A stretch of 64,000 nt of DNA from Scatophagus argus. Its lineage: Eukaryota; Chordata; Actinopteri; Scatophagidae. A model generated the notes under the pieces. The model worked only from the letters and a program-made list of their open reading frames with translations. It had not been told where the DNA came from and ran no database searches. Positions 1 to 20,160 of the stretch are shown piece by piece. Made by a program: the position numbers and the translations under genes. Location of the stretch: assembly GCF_020382885.2 (NCBI RefSeq), contig NC_058513.1, forward strand, positions 9,891,774 through 9,955,773. Reading direction: 5' to 3'. Each line of letters begins with the position of its first letter. The stretch's first letter is position 1.

Positions 1-7193
<7,193 letters not shown>

Positions 7194-7999
7194 ACAGCAA
7201 GAGGAAGAGAGTGGGCAGGGTGGTAGCGTGAAGGGTGGGAGTGATTTAGGAGGGTAGCTATCACAGGTTGCATCTCAATACTCTCAGCTTGCCACCTTGA
7301 CTTGTGTCCTTTTGTGGACTGATCTCTAGCTGGAATGCAGAGGATTTAGGGATATCACCCTTCCCTCTTAATGCACAGAAAGGAGAGGAGATCAGTCGGT
7401 ATCACAAGGAGGGAGATGATAAACTGACATTATTGAGCTGCTCCCTGCTTCGTTAGACTCAGGGTGGGTAGAGAGGTTTTCTCCCATTCTCACAGGTATC
7501 AAAGCGAGAGGGAAGAATGTAACCACGTGTAATACCACTAAATCAAGGTGATAGTAGATTTAAAAAAAGAGGAGGTTTGTGTTTAATGTTTTTACCTTTG
7601 TTAGCGGCTGTATAAAAGTGAGACAGAAAGTGTGAAAGGAAGGATATTTTGCCCTTTTTTCCTCCCAGTGCTGCGGAGTAAAGGGATGGCAGCCATGTCT
7701 TCTTCTATGATGTTCTATGCTGGAATGGAGAAAGCGAGAGGACAAGTGGGAGGAAAAAAAGGATTTTTTATTTATTTTTTTTTTTTTGCATTGTGTATGT
7801 AATTGTATGTAGTCTGTAGGGTCCCGATGTACTGTATCTAGCAAGCACTTGCAACTTCTGCTCCAGAAAGGGGGAAAAAAAGGGTGAATCACAAAAGATG
7901 GGTTTCTTTAGTCTCCAGCCTGCAGGGGGTTGGAAATACACTTTTTATTGATTTACAAGAGTTGATTCTTTTCTTTTGATCGTTTTGTATTAAGTGTAA

Positions 8000-8031
8000 A
8001 AAACAAAACAAACAAACAAACAAACAAACAA
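8000..8031 (+). repeat. (AAAC)n microsatellite
   Basis: Seven to eight AAAC units in the taok2 3' region. Confidence 0.85.
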
Positions 8032-8314
8032 AAAAAACAAGTTGCTTGGAACGTCACCAATGCCTTTAAGGGGTTCTTAAAGCGATGTCGTGCCATCAAA
8101 ATTTTTATTTGATGACTGCAAGATGTTTAAAAAGGAACACGCAGAATGTTTGTAAAAGCAAGAGACTTCTAAAAATGCAGCTGGGATGAGGAGAAACATT
8201 TGTGTGGACATGTACAAATAGAGAAAAACAAAAAAAACTTTCCGGCATCCATGACATATTGAGTATCTAAACAACATAGGTGTCTATGGGAATCACTCCA
8301 ATGCATGAGATAGA

Positions 8315-8317
<3 letters not shown>

Positions 8318-8345
<28 letters not shown>
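8318..8345 (+). repeat. 28-nt poly(A) run
   Basis: Uninterrupted A homopolymer. It could be a genomic A-tract or the relic of a retroposed tail. No flanking retrogene was seen. Confidence 0.85.
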
Positions 8346-9358
8346 GACCGAACACATTTGAAATGTGCCGTACCTGTCTGAGTTTCACTGGCATTTAAGA
8401 TCACTCGTCCCACATTTTTGATCTTTACTGTACATATTTATGGGAATATTAAAAACAAAAACAAGTCATTGGTTTTATAGAGTAACAAAGATAATGATAG
8501 TAATTTTGATATATTCAAATGAGTATTGAATTCAAGATTTAGAGCAACAACTCCAACTGCATTTTCTATAGGTGTCAATATTACCATAACTAATCCTGAT
8601 GTGATTGTTGTTGTAATCATGTTCACGTTTTTTTTTTCTGCGATAAGAAAAGGGCCCACTTTTACTGTAAAAAAAATGATGATAATGAAAATACTGTTGC
8701 ATTGTCAGGTATGGTTTGTGTTAAAGGTATTAATAATTATTAATAAGGGATTATTATTAATAATTGTTAACGATTTCTGTTTATGTGTTGAGCAGTCGAG
8801 TCTGGTTATATTGCCACAGTTTTGTTTTAGGACGTGAACAACTGAATTTTAAAAGGCACTCCTACAACAGCAACACCCCACTGTTCACATGAACTCTGAC
8901 CTCCTCTGGACTCTCACAGGAAAAAAAAAAACAAAAAATAACAAAAACCAGATTTCACAATTTGGCACTGGAATGTAAATGTTGGTTTTCCTTTATTATT
9001 TATTCGTTTTCAGTTCAAGTTTCCATGCAGAACCTCTCAAAAGAAGCACAGAGGGGGGGGGGGAAATGAGCTGAGATTAAGAGAGACGTGCACGGTCCTG
9101 GCTGATAATCTGACTGCTGAAGGGTGCAGCTTGTGACCAGTGCAACCAGCTGGAGGGTGTGATGGAGGAGGAGAAGAAGAAGAAGAAGTGACAGGGTGGG
9201 CATTGACTGAGCTGCTGTGCACCCTCTCGTGCTGTTGCAGCAGCAGTGACCGCAGCAGCCCATCCTCACAGAGAAAGACACCAATCAGTGTTTCATGAGC
9301 TTCAGAAGGTCCTTTCTCCCTTTTTTGTGGGTCATTTACTTGAAGGAGATCAGAAATA

Positions 9359-9365
<7 letters not shown>

Positions 9366-9390
<25 letters not shown>
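9366..9390 (+). repeat. Poly(T) run
   Basis: Uninterrupted run of 25 T. Confidence 0.85.
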
Positions 9391-9861
9391 ACAGAAGAAA
9401 AGAAGAAAAAGATAATCACCCTGCTGTTTGTATGACTCAGAAACACCAGCTCAAGACAATTCCCTGTATAACCTACTACTTTATGCTTGGTTGGAATCTC
9501 AGTGCATGCGTAAACTCCTTATATAAACTAAGACTGGCGGGTTCGGTATGGCCGTTGTGTTGGGGAAATCAGTGTGTAGTGTTTTTAGAAGGGTTGTTGT
9601 CAGTGTCAGAGGTTGTGGCGGGAGCAGGGGAGTCTCAGTTCCTGCATCATCGCGCCCGGATGACAGATGAAGACGAAGAAGCAACGCAGGCTCATCTGTG
9701 TTTTGCAGAGTTTTCGGGTGGGGGTGGGGAGGTGTTGGGGTTTTGAAATCCTTATTAAATATTAAAATCAAGCAATTCAAGCTTAAGGAGGAGAGAAGAA
9801 GGATCTTAACACATGTATTGGAAAAGAAATGGGGTGCTTTAAAAAGTAATTTAAAAAAGAT

Positions 9862-9867
9862 AATAAA
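9862..9867 (+). terminator. taok2: Candidate poly(A) signal for taok2
   Basis: AATAAA hexamer before the first clearly intergenic repeat (from 9942). An upstream ATTAAA at 9761 competes with it. Confidence 0.3.
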
Positions 9868-9941
9868 TTGATATTAACACTTTAACTTGTCTTGATTTGA
9901 TGTACATTACTCAGATGGCATTATTGATAGGTTGTTTATTA

Positions 9942-10515
9942 AGTGGCTGCGACTAGCTGAAAGAATTAGTCAGTTAATTGATCGTTTGATCACCCGAAAA
10001 TTAGTCAGCATCAAAAATATTTTTGCCGTGTGAATATTTGCTGTTTTTCTCTGTCTCCTATGATATTAAACTGAATATTTTGCTTTGCTTTTAGCTTTGG
10101 GAAATTGTGAAAAACATTTTTAAAAATAATTTTCTAAAATTTTAATGGACCAAATAATCAACAGAGAAAATAACTGTAAGATTTACTGAAAAAAAGAAAC
10201 TTTTTGCACCCATATACTGTTTTAATTATCATTGCATTTTCTATTTATTTATTTTGTTCATCGCTTCATCATTTGATCCTTTTATTTGTCATACTCACAG
10301 TAAAAAACAAAAAAATAGACAACAAAAAACCCAAAGACATCCAGTTTCTAATCAGAGAAAATCAACTAGTTTTCACACTTAATAAGTGGAAAACGACAAT
10401 GCAGGAGGATTTTGATTTTTTTTTTTTTTTTTAAAAATGACTTCAGTGGTTAATCGATTATCATTTTGTGTCGATTGACTAAGCAGTTAATCCATTAATT
10501 GTTTCAGCTCTAGTT
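9942..10515. repeat. Composite MITE-like element: two hAT-like copies in opposite orientation
   Basis: The left part (about 9942-10185) reads as the minus orientation of the MITE: GAATTAGTCAGTTAATTGAT, then TATTAAACTGAATATTTTGC and ATGGACCAAATAATCAACAG. The right part (about 10310-10515) reads in plus orientation: CCCAAAGACATCCAGTTTCT, then GGTTAATCGATTATCATTTT and TAATTGTTTCAGCTCT. The outer ends are therefore inverted copies of the same terminus. It may be two adjacent insertions or one rearranged palindromic element. Confidence 0.5.
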
Positions 10516-10654
10516 TGTTAGACTTGTCATCACAGATTCTCACTACCTGGAAATTTAAAACGACATATTCAATACACACAGTATTTATGTTTATTTTCCT
10601 CGACAGACAGTTTATGTGTGTTTATGCAAGGCCGGCAGATCCATTTCTCATCTA

Positions 10655-10680
10655 CTGTGTGTGTGTGTGTGTGTGTGTGT
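10655..10680 (+). repeat. (TG)n microsatellite
   Basis: About 13 uninterrupted TG units. Confidence 0.9.
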
Positions 10681-10759
10681 CCTGAGCTGCTATTCGTCCT
10701 GTGTACTATATCTGACTCTGACATCATTATTATACGCCGACTGGCAGGATGTGTGCGCA

Positions 10760-11837
10760 CTTCCCTTTAAGATGCGTCTGCCATCTCTCTGTTAATGGAA
10801 AGTCGTCCTGGCTGTTTTCTGCGGTAAAGCAGGAGCTCTGTTCCAGCTGGCCCGAGGAAGGAAAAAACAGCACAAAAAAAAAAAGAAAAAAAAGAAAAAG
10901 AAAAACATTGTAGTGCATTTTGTGTCGGCCGACTAAACACAGGAAGGAAGGGGAGAGGACTGGCCCTGCCGAGGGAGACGGAAATGAGAGGGGGTGTCCA
11001 AAGAGGAAACCCCATCCCTTTAAGAGCAAGTGGGACATAGCGGTGCGAGAAAAGGAGAGGAGGGGGAGAAGAAAGAGGAATTAAAAAAGAAAAGGAAGAA
11101 AGAGACAGGGAGGGAGGAGGGAGAGCGGGCGATAAAAAAAGAAAGATGACATCCTCGCTGCTGAACGGCCGAGGTGGAGCGATAGGCTGCGGCCCGGCGA
11201 GAGCGCTGCTCGCCGGGGTCAGGGCTTGAATCCAACAACGAGGCTTCGACAAACACCCGATTGGCCTATTGGGGGAAATCGGAAAAATAGATTCATGAAT
11301 TAAAAACAAAGCATGACCTGCTGTGCTGCCAGATACGTGTGTTATAACCCATATTCGTTCTCTTGCGTAAAAAAATGCATTTATTTTACGTAGAGTGGTT
11401 TATGTTTATTGTTAAAATGTAATACTGTAATATGCGATTTTTGTGGAAAACATTTTTATGGAAAGCAGTTTTGTTGGGTGATATTGCGTTTTGGTGAGGT
11501 TAGTGTTAAACGAATTAAAGTTAGAAACCAAAGTGAAATAGAAACAGGCCATTATTGGACCCGGCCTGCTCCACTACTGCCTGTGCGCTGCAGCCTGCGT
11601 TGAACAGCTGCGTGCATTTTAATGGACAGCATTAGGCTACCTCAATGAGAACGACGTGTTTTTACAGTCGACTTTATTCGCGTTTTTCAAGAAAATCCAG
11701 AAACCCGTCGTTTCTGCTGCAGGACAGGCGACTGTTCGCGCCTCGATCACCGGTGGGCCCAACTAAACCATGCAAAGGCTGCTCTCCTCGATCTCAATCA
11801 GGAGCTGACTTTATAATCTCCATCGCTGTGGCGCAAA
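10760..11837 (+). promoter_or_regulatory. maz: maz upstream region: promoter and 5' UTR
   Basis: Composition shifts to purine-rich GGAGAGG/GGAGGGGGAG stretches (10940-11130) and then a CpG-bearing GC-rich core around 11150-11230 (ACGGCCGAGG, CGGCCCGGCG, CTCGCCGGGG). The initiator ATG follows at 11838 after more CpG-bearing sequence (11560-11800). GGAGGGGGAG resembles the G-rich site that MAZ itself binds, so autoregulation is possible. No TATA box is evident. The antisense 180-codon open frame at 10767-11309 is low complexity and I discount it. Confidence 0.5.
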
Positions 11838-14800
11838 ATGGATGCTGCTTGGAGCAATTTTCTCTTCCAGGTAGGCTTGTTGAGCATGGCGTCTCTTTCT
11901 GCTCTCATTTTTTACTGCGCGCATTTTCTCATACTGGCCATTTCTGTGTGTGTAAGTGTGTTTGAGTGTCCGGCAGCCCTACAACTCTCACATGTTGCAT
12001 TTCAACTACCACCTCAAGACAATGCTGTGACTTGTGTTTACATTTGGTGATGGCCTTCTACTTGCTTCTCCAGAATACTCCCACCCAAAACCAAGTGGAG
12101 GGGAGCCTCCAATCAGAGCTCATGCAAGTGCATACGAGTTCTCCCCAAACCCCACCCACAGAGCACATAGCACAACCTCCTTCAACTGTGGACACTGCTG
12201 CCCTTAGTGAGGAGCCCCTACCTGGTGAGTGACACTGTACTGCACTTCACACCTGTGGAGAAGAGGAAAATAAAATAACAATTCACTCCAGTTTGGTTAA
12301 TTAATCGACCAGGTGATAGCGTTCCAGTGACATGTATTTTGGCGAGCTGCAGGTGAAAAGACAGGACACGTGGAATTACATCAAGGCAGTAAAGATTTAA
12401 ATCTCATAAGCAGCTATATATGTGAAGTTTGATCACTGCTGAAGACTTAATGTAGAAATGTAAGTAACACTGAAATATTTCACATTGAAAACTATCCAAT
12501 AATATCAGTTGAATGTAAAAATCCAGTTCAAGAACTGAGGAAAAGGTACTCATAGAAGTATGTATTTGAACGATACGTAAACTGACAGCAGTGCCCCCCC
12601 CTGCACCGATGTATGTCATTTTTGTTTTGTTGTGTTATTTCAGTTCTCAATTATTTATTGAAACAAATTATGAGTTCAAGTCCATGAATCCAATGAGTCA
12701 AACTGGTTTGTTAAAATTATTGGTATGGTATTATTAAAATTATTACATCTTTGTATAATAAGAGTGGTAACTTTATGAAACCCTAATAAATATATATATT
12801 ATATATATATATATGGTAATGACTGACACAAATTCTGAAATTATTTTATCTCAAGTCACATGCAACCTCACAATATATTGACATCAGAAACTTCAGCTTA
12901 GTACAGCGACACCTTATGATTGGAATTGAAACAATTCGTCAACAGAATATTACCAGTTATTGATGGTTAGTGGTTATTTGAAATCATTCTTTAAAATGAC
13001 AAATGCACCTTCTTTGAATTGAACATCTCTTTCCGTCCCTTCTCCCACCTCCCTGTGATCCAGTGAAGCCAGTGTCTCGGCCGGCCCGCGTGCCCCACAT
13101 CTGTGCCATCTGCAACAAGCAGTTCAAGAACAACTACAACCTGCGGCGGCACCAGTCAGTCCACACTGGGGTACGCATGAAGGACAGGGCCAGAGAGCAG
13201 GCGGAGGGGGCAAAGGAGGGTGCAGCCGGCCAGGTGGTGGTGGCGGCCCCGTCGGTGATGGCGGTGGGGGCCGGAGGGAGGGCGGAGAGGACCACTGTTC
13301 CCCTCTCCCTGCTACACCTCTCTGCTCCTCCCCCTCTTGCCCCTCCCGGCGTGCTGGCGGGGGCCCAGCAGCCTCCCTTGGGTAGTCAGGATGGTGAAGG
13401 GGTTGCCATGCCAAACATAATGGCTAGCGTTAACCCCCATGCTCCGCCTCCTGCTGCTGTCGTCATGGCCACAGGGGCGACAGTACAGGTGGGTCAGGGC
13501 CTTGTGGAGATGGCTGTCGTCAACCCCAAACCTTCAAGCATGTTGTTTCTTAAGCTGCCTGGCCACAGGGGTGCTTAAGCCACCACCTTGGTTTACTGTT
13601 TGGGACTCACAAGCAGTTATTTTGTGTTGCTTGCTTCATATTTTCCTGAAACCTACTTGTGAGTGAGATTTGTCAAAATGTTTATGTGCAGTAAGTAGTT
13701 CAGGGACCAGTCATTTCCATCCCAGCAATTGGCACTGGTCCCCGGTTTGAGAAACAGCGTGCTAGAAGCCCCCCACGCTCCCCTGCATGTTCTCTGTAAC
13801 ACAAACAGTGTGAAAACAGTAGATAATGACTTCAAAACTAGTGGGAAATACTTAACCTAACATGCAAATCAAGTGTCAGAAATGTTTTACGCAAGTGATG
13901 ACGTGCGACGTCGGTCAAAATGAGGCAAAAATATCTGTGTGCATTTGCATGGTTTCATTTGCATAGATTATATGTTTTGTTTGTGTACGTAACTGCAGAA
14001 AACACTTCCCATCTAAACTTTGTAAGGTGTTTATCTGCTTGTCTGTTTTTGTCTCAGCGCCCCTCAAACCCGAACCCGAACCCGGTGAGGAAGAACCACG
14101 CCTGCGAGACATGCGGGAAGGCTTTCCGCGATGTTTACCATCTGAACCGCCACCGCCTGTCCCACTCGGACGAGAAGCCGTTCTCCTGTCCCATCTGCCA
14201 GCAACGCTTCAAGAGGAAGGACCGCATGAGCCACCATGTGCGCTCCCACCAGGGTGGTGTGGAAAAACCCTACATCTGTCCCCACTGTGGCAAGGCTTTC
14301 TCCAGGTGACACTGCGGAACAAGTCAAGTCTCATAATGTTACTGTCAGGATTGAGTTAATTGAAGAGTAAGACACATGTTAGCCTAACTTAGTATAAAGA
14401 TCGGAAACAGGGAAACAGCTAATCTGAAGATGACAACAACAGCTCCTCAAAAGCTCACTTATTATTATATCTTCATTTAATTTGTAGAAAAATAGGATGT
14501 AAAAATGATAATTCTGTCTGCTTGTTGTATCGTCACAAATAGCGTACAACGTGAGTTTTATTCTGACTCGTACTCCAGGTCCTAAAGTTTTCAAAGATTC
14601 TAAATATGTAAAACAAAACTACAAGGAAACTTGTGTTAGAAACATAAGCTACTGGTCATATCAGACCAAGTAAGGCTGGATTAGTGAACGTCCTGAGTAT
14701 AATGAAGTAAGCAGGTGTTTATGGCTTATGACTGAATTCAACTTTTCAAGAGGAAGATGTTACACAGGTTTATATTAACGGAAACATATAACTCAAATAA

Positions 14801-16335
14801 TAAATCCGTTGTTGGTGCCAATGCCTTAGAGAAAGGGGTACTTTATGACATTTCACACACGTATGAAGTTTAATGTCCAAATGTATCAACTCTCATTCTT
14901 TTCCCAAGGCCTGATCATCTAAACAGTCACGTCAGACAGGTGCACTCCTCGGAGCGACCCTTCAAATGTCCGGTATGTCATGTTAGCTCTGTGTAATATT
15001 CTCACCTGGCAGCTGTACGTCGCATCTTTTATTAGTTCATCCATGTTAGCAGTGATGACTTCTGTATGTGCCGTATCCCAGATGGCTCAAGGTTGAGGTT
15101 TCGTACATTACTGCACTTCAGCCAGTGTCTTCAGATGCCTCATACAGATGTTCATGAGTATAAGTTAGTGAACTTTGAGAATATTAACATGGAAACTGAT
15201 CTGGATAAAATACATGTCTTTTTGAATCAGAACATGCAGCAGATATTTTATTATTATTATTATTATAGTTGCTCTGCAGTTGTTGGGTTTACATGGCTGA
15301 TGTTAACAGATTTAATGCCTACAAGGAGTGAAACAAAAAATTACATAAAATGTCTTACGTGCAAACGTTTTAAAGATTTCAAATGGTGAAAGTTAACATA
15401 CTCGTGCGGATGATTTTTCTTTTGTATGTTTCTCTGTAATGATCCATCTGTTTAATATTTTTCAGACCTGTGAGTCCAGCTTTGCCACCAAGGATCGCTT
15501 GCGTGCGCACATGATTCGGCATGAGGAGAAGGTCCCGTGCCATATCTGTGGCAAGCTGCTGTCAGCTGCATACATCACAGATCACATGAGGGTGCATAAC
15601 CAGTCACAGCACCACGCCTGCCATCTCTGTAACCGCAGTAAGTACAGATGCTTTCATTTACTAGTTTTGTTTAAAACGGCTATCGTGATTATTTTTATAT
15701 GAACATATCCCTCATATTAATATAACACAAGGGTCAGTTCTTTGTTTCAGTTGTTATAAGTAATACAGAGACCCAAATTATGTTCAGCCTCTAATTTCTA
15801 CCTCTTGTTGTAGCTAATCAAAGTTTATTATGTATTCACTATATGAGATGCCATTTTCAGAGTTTGTTATTTCCATTTGGACTTTCAGTTGTGGTCATCT
15901 TTCTTAGGCTTAGAGCTGAATTTTTTCTATAACATGTATCTCTTTCTCTCTCACTGGAATATTCACTCTACCCTCCTGTCTCCCCCGTCAGGCTTCACCA
16001 CACTGACATACCTGCGTGTCCACGCCCAGAAGCACCATGGCCAAGAGTGGAAGGACAGTCCGGGGGGCTTCGGTGGCACGGCCTCTGGCGGCGTACTCGT
16101 CTGCCACTTATGTGGTGTCCACTGCAAGACACCCACCCAGCTCCAGGGTCACATGGGCACCCATAACAACAGCCAGGGTGCCCCGAGTCCCATCACCTCT
16201 AATGTGGCTGCCAGCAGCTCTGTCTCACTTAGCAACATGGTCACAGCGCCTACTGTGTATGTCACCGGTAATACGGTGGTGGACCTGCTTGTCACAGACT
16301 GCTCTAGCATCGCGGCACCACAGTCCCACAGTTAG
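11838..16335 (+). CDS. maz: Myc-associated zinc finger protein MAZ (C2H2)
   Basis: Seven coding exons: 11838-11870, 12074-12224, 13064-13488, 14058-14305, 14909-14972, 15466-15637 and 15992-16335. They join in phase to 478 aa. The start MDAAWSNFLFQ resembles the MAZ isoform/VEZF1 type N-terminus, and STVDTAAL in exon 2 is a MAZ signature. Eight C2H2 fingers lie at about 75-95, 219-239, 247-267, 277-298, 306-326, 332-351, 359-379 and 402-422. RKNHACETCGKAFRDVYHLN and the CHICGKLLSAAY finger fix the MAZ/VEZF1/PATZ family. The last two fingers (CHLCNRSFTTLTYLR, CHLCGVHCKTPTQL) match the long MAZ isoform rather than VEZF1. MAZ is a nuclear factor that binds G-rich GGGAGGG sites in promoters and can act beside CTCF. 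Finger 1 is separated from finger 2 by a Gly/Ala/Pro-rich linker (about 96-216). Exon 3 can read through its donor for 29 more codons to a stop at 13576. Two zinc-finger exons are only 64 and 172 nt long. Confidence 0.93.
12788..12814 (+). repeat. (TA)n repeat in maz intron 2
   Basis: Imperfect alternating TA run. Confidence 0.8.
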
Positions 16336-18230
16336 CAGTAGAGAGCTCAGCAATAATAACCTCAGTTTTGTAATGTCTCCACTTATAGGTAAGTTTAGGA
16401 TTAAGGGTGGGGGAGATTAACACCGGTCAGCATTCAAGGGCAGTATCACCTCAGATCTGTAGAGCTGGAGCATCAGAGAAAAGGAGAAAAACGAAGAGCT
16501 GTATTAATAGGGCAATGGAGTTATGCAATGAGGGACCTTTGTGGCTGGAGCAGGTTCATCGACACTAACGACATACATGGATGTGTTGTCCGAATATTCC
16601 TGAATGCTCCTGTGCATTTAAGAAACTGTGGTATTGTGAGCATCTACTGTATTACTCTCCCCCTTCCGCCCTCCTCCCTCTGTCCCTCCCCTCAACCCTG
16701 GCATTGGCTGCTGTCTGCAAATGCACCAAGTACTGTATATCTCACACCAGCTCTGATCTTACCTCCATTTTTGCAGCTCTCTTACTAAGAATCCAAATGG
16801 CTTTGCATTAGGAAGGAGTGGGGAGAGAATAGCTCTCAGAAATGTGATGAAGAAACACATTAGAAGGGAAGCTGTGCGTGTAAGTCAGGGCTCCTCCAGC
16901 ATGTTAGCTTGTTTGTTCACAACACTAAAATCAACATTTGATTTTGCAATGCCAGTTATAGATCAGGACAGAAGACCATATGTGTCGTGGTCAGTGTGGA
17001 ATTGTGGGATGAACTTTTTTGTTCCCTAATGGTACAGACATAAGAATTGAGTTGTATTCAGGAGTGTCAAGCACCTTAAATTGTTATTGTTTGATTCAGT
17101 GAGGATCAAAATGGGTTTGAGATTTCTTGAATTTTCTTGCTCTGAGTCTTCCTCTCTGGGTTCTGGCCATTAAAAAAAAAAAATAATAAAAAAGAAGAGA
17201 AACATAACTGCAAATCAACACTTAAGCTTCTGACATGGCAATTCTTGCACCTAAAAACTACCTTTTTGCATGAAAATAAACTAGCTCAGTCATGCTTATT
17301 GTTAGGGCGCTGTCATGACAAAAGAAACTTTTAGCATTTCCACCGAGTTAGTTCAGTGTAAACAATAATATCTATGGAAGTGTTGATTTTATTCAGAAAT
17401 CTTTTAACATTGTTGGCCATTCATTTGATTGTAACTGTCATTGCCATAGCCCTTTGTTTTCTGTATGTACCAGTCCAATGAGTGAAACTTACGCATTAGA
17501 TTTAGTCATTTAACTCTGTATAGCACAGAAATGTTCAAAACCCAAGTCATTATCGTTCTACATTAATCATGTGAAGAATGATCACTCGTTCATTGGATAT
17601 TTTGGGTTGGCTTGAGTTATATTGTCAGTGATGTGGTGTCGAGAAGGGCTTATAAAGTAATAAGTCAGGATTAATAAGTACAATGGGAGTTTGATAACAC
17701 CACATGGTATGCTGTAAACGAATCCTGGTTTTGTACTGGAGTGCTTTTTCGGTTTTGTGTTAATATGTTATCTTAAAATTTGTAGAGTTGTTTCTTTCTT
17801 CCTTTTTCTTTTGTTTTTCTCCTTTGGAAATGTGTTCTTCCTGTTGAGAAAAGTAGTGATTTATGAAAAAATAATAATTTTAGGTTTTTCCTCCATTACA
17901 CTAAGAAAAAAAATAATACCTCTTCTCTAGGATTCTGTACAGCTCTTGTGAAACATCTTAATGCCTTATCGTACTCAACTGCATTTTAATTCTTTTATGA
18001 TGAAATATTTCAAATCTTAGTCATGGATTCATTAAGAATATTAATGGGATGTATTTATATTTATATTTTTATATTTCTCAACAGTATGCATGTCTAAAAG
18101 GTTGTTAGAGCAAAAAAATCAATGATGCTTACTACAGTCATAAAAATTATGTTATTTTGTAGATGAAGTAGAGATCATGTTATTATTTTGTAATTTGGAC
18201 AATTTAAAGTAAAATGGGTAAACAACGTGT
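16336..18230 (+). other. maz: maz 3' UTR
   Basis: AT-rich sequence without open frames of interest follows the TAG at 16333-16335. Candidate poly(A) signals are AATAAA at 17185 and 17275-17280 and AGTAAA at 18208-18213. The even, T-rich, long-3'-UTR character reaches to about 18.2 kb. The exact end is an inference. Confidence 0.45.
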
Positions 18231-20160
18231 GTTCTGATTTGTTCACCTACTTTGGCCAATAAGCACCTTTGCAACACAGCCTCTTTACTGCCACATCAAC
18301 GACAGACAACAACTTACAGACATAGAGATAGGCGTTCATTCTCGATGTCCAGCCGTGACATGTGTGTCTTGTTACTTGTTATTGGTAGCGTGTTATAATA
18401 TGGCTCTAAACCCCGTGCTAAAGTGTGGTTTAAGGCCTGAAATAATGCGGGACGAACTCCTGTCACTGAACACAAACAATCAAGTCACTCTGTATTTTAT
18501 TAGGTCAGCCTCTCTGGAAGCAGAAGAGAACTTACGAAGCTGTTTTCATCATCCTGTTGGTCAAACATTCAGTATCTGTACATGTTGCTGCATGACTAAA
18601 TGCACCGCTAAACAAATCCATTCTTAAGTATATTAACTCTGTTGGTGGAAGAATTTCTCATGGATAACTTGCCAAATGTTTACAACATGATATCAGCATA
18701 TTTTTAGCATAACTATGGTAGAAGTTACATGAAAGTTCCCCAGCAATCTTTTTAGAAAAATCAGTCAATAATCCATAGGATTTTATCATCAACCTTATTA
18801 TCAGAAAAGAGGTTTCTTTCTAGATACAAAGATCAGCTGCAGACGTCAACACTTACCGTACTTTGAACATACAGTAGTGTAACTCAAGAAATGGCTGACA
18901 AAAATAGCCTTACTGAAACCCAGCTATTCAAGTCAGTTTATTGTTGACAACTCATCACTTTAGTCCAGTGTCAAAAAAAAATCATGCAAAGGGGAACTAA
19001 TGCTCGCCCATTTCTTTAGTTGAAATTCTCAAAAATTTGGTTATACATGAAAACACTAACGTAACTAAAGAAGGTACATCAACAAAAGTGAATTCTACCA
19101 CTAAACATGAACAGATTTTTCTTCTGTTCTTCTTCTGTCCTTTCTTTTAGAGACACATCATCTTTTCATAACTCTCGTTTTTATGGCAAAGGTTCCAAGT
19201 GGTTCATTAAATTTTCCACTCAAGACAAGATGGCTCTTATTCCAACTTCAAAGCTGTAGATCTGCTGACTAGAACTGTAAAATTGTTATTTATTTGCTCC
19301 AACTGAATCCTGGTTTGACATTTTCACTGAACTTTATTAAAATTTTTGCATTTTGTAGGATCTCTTCTCTCCTCAACAACATTGCTGGCTGGACATAAGG
19401 GGAACATCAGTGGAGGAGACTGAAGGTTTGCTTTTCTTTTTATTCCACCACATTCTCTCTTAAAATCCACTTATATGAAAGCTGATATCTCTCGCTATAT
19501 AAAACACATCCAGATGTATGCATTTAACTTTGATTGATTTTTGCTTTTTCGTATATTCATATTTGTTTCACCTGCAATCAAATATGAAATGCATGTGTTG
19601 CCCATACAGTATGTCCTTGTGTCTGTGTGTATTGATTAAGTTCTTACTTATCGCCTGCATAGGCTTGGAGTAAATATTAAATATGGACACAGTATTTGTT
19701 GCAAATTATACTGGTATCACTGTGTACCAAAAGGATACTTAGCATTGCCCCATTTAAAAACTAAGGTAAATAGATCACCAAAAACAAAATTCTAACTTAG
19801 CTCCCCAAACTCCAGATTTTTCCTCTTGTTAAAACAGTGTGATGCAACATGTGCGGGTAAGAGATTGATAATTTATCAGTGTATTTGCAAATGCCCCCCA
19901 TTCAAAGGTCAAAGAAACTAAATCTTTCAAGACACAACTGCTGTTATTGGCTGCGCACGTCTCTGTCTTCAGTACTCTTACCAAGATTTACAATGGTTCT
20001 CTGAATTAAATACATAAATGCTGAGTCCTTTTGTCGGTTTGCATGTAAACACTGGACAGACTGGATATTGCAGACTATGGATGCAGCTGTAATAGATGGC
20101 CTCCTTATGGGACATCCATTCAACATTTCCCTGGATTTAAAAGAACGAAACACAGTTTAC
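18231..20160. other. Spacer between maz and tlcd3b
   Basis: No protein-coding exon recognised. A short segment at 19359-19425 is bordered by a good acceptor (TTTTGTAG) and a weak donor (GAAG|GTTTGC). It could be a non-coding leader exon of tlcd3b, but no protein evidence supports it. Confidence 0.4.

Larger units (their letters stand above)
7194..9870 (+). other. taok2: taok2 3' UTR and downstream sequence
   Basis: No coding exon follows the stop at 7193. The region has UTR-like purine-rich and T-rich runs, an (AAAC)n run at 8000-8031, a 28-nt A-run at 8318-8345 and a T-run at 9366-9390. Candidate poly(A) signals are ATTAAA at 9761-9766 and AATAAA at 9862-9867, so the 3' UTR may be about 2.6 kb. 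The true end is not fixed by sequence alone. Antisense open frames here look like chance. Confidence 0.55.

Noticed and set aside
10767-11309. 180-codon antisense open frame upstream of maz
   Set aside because: It is made of Ser/Pro/Leu/Phe from a purine-rich promoter tract read backwards, with no recognisable domain.
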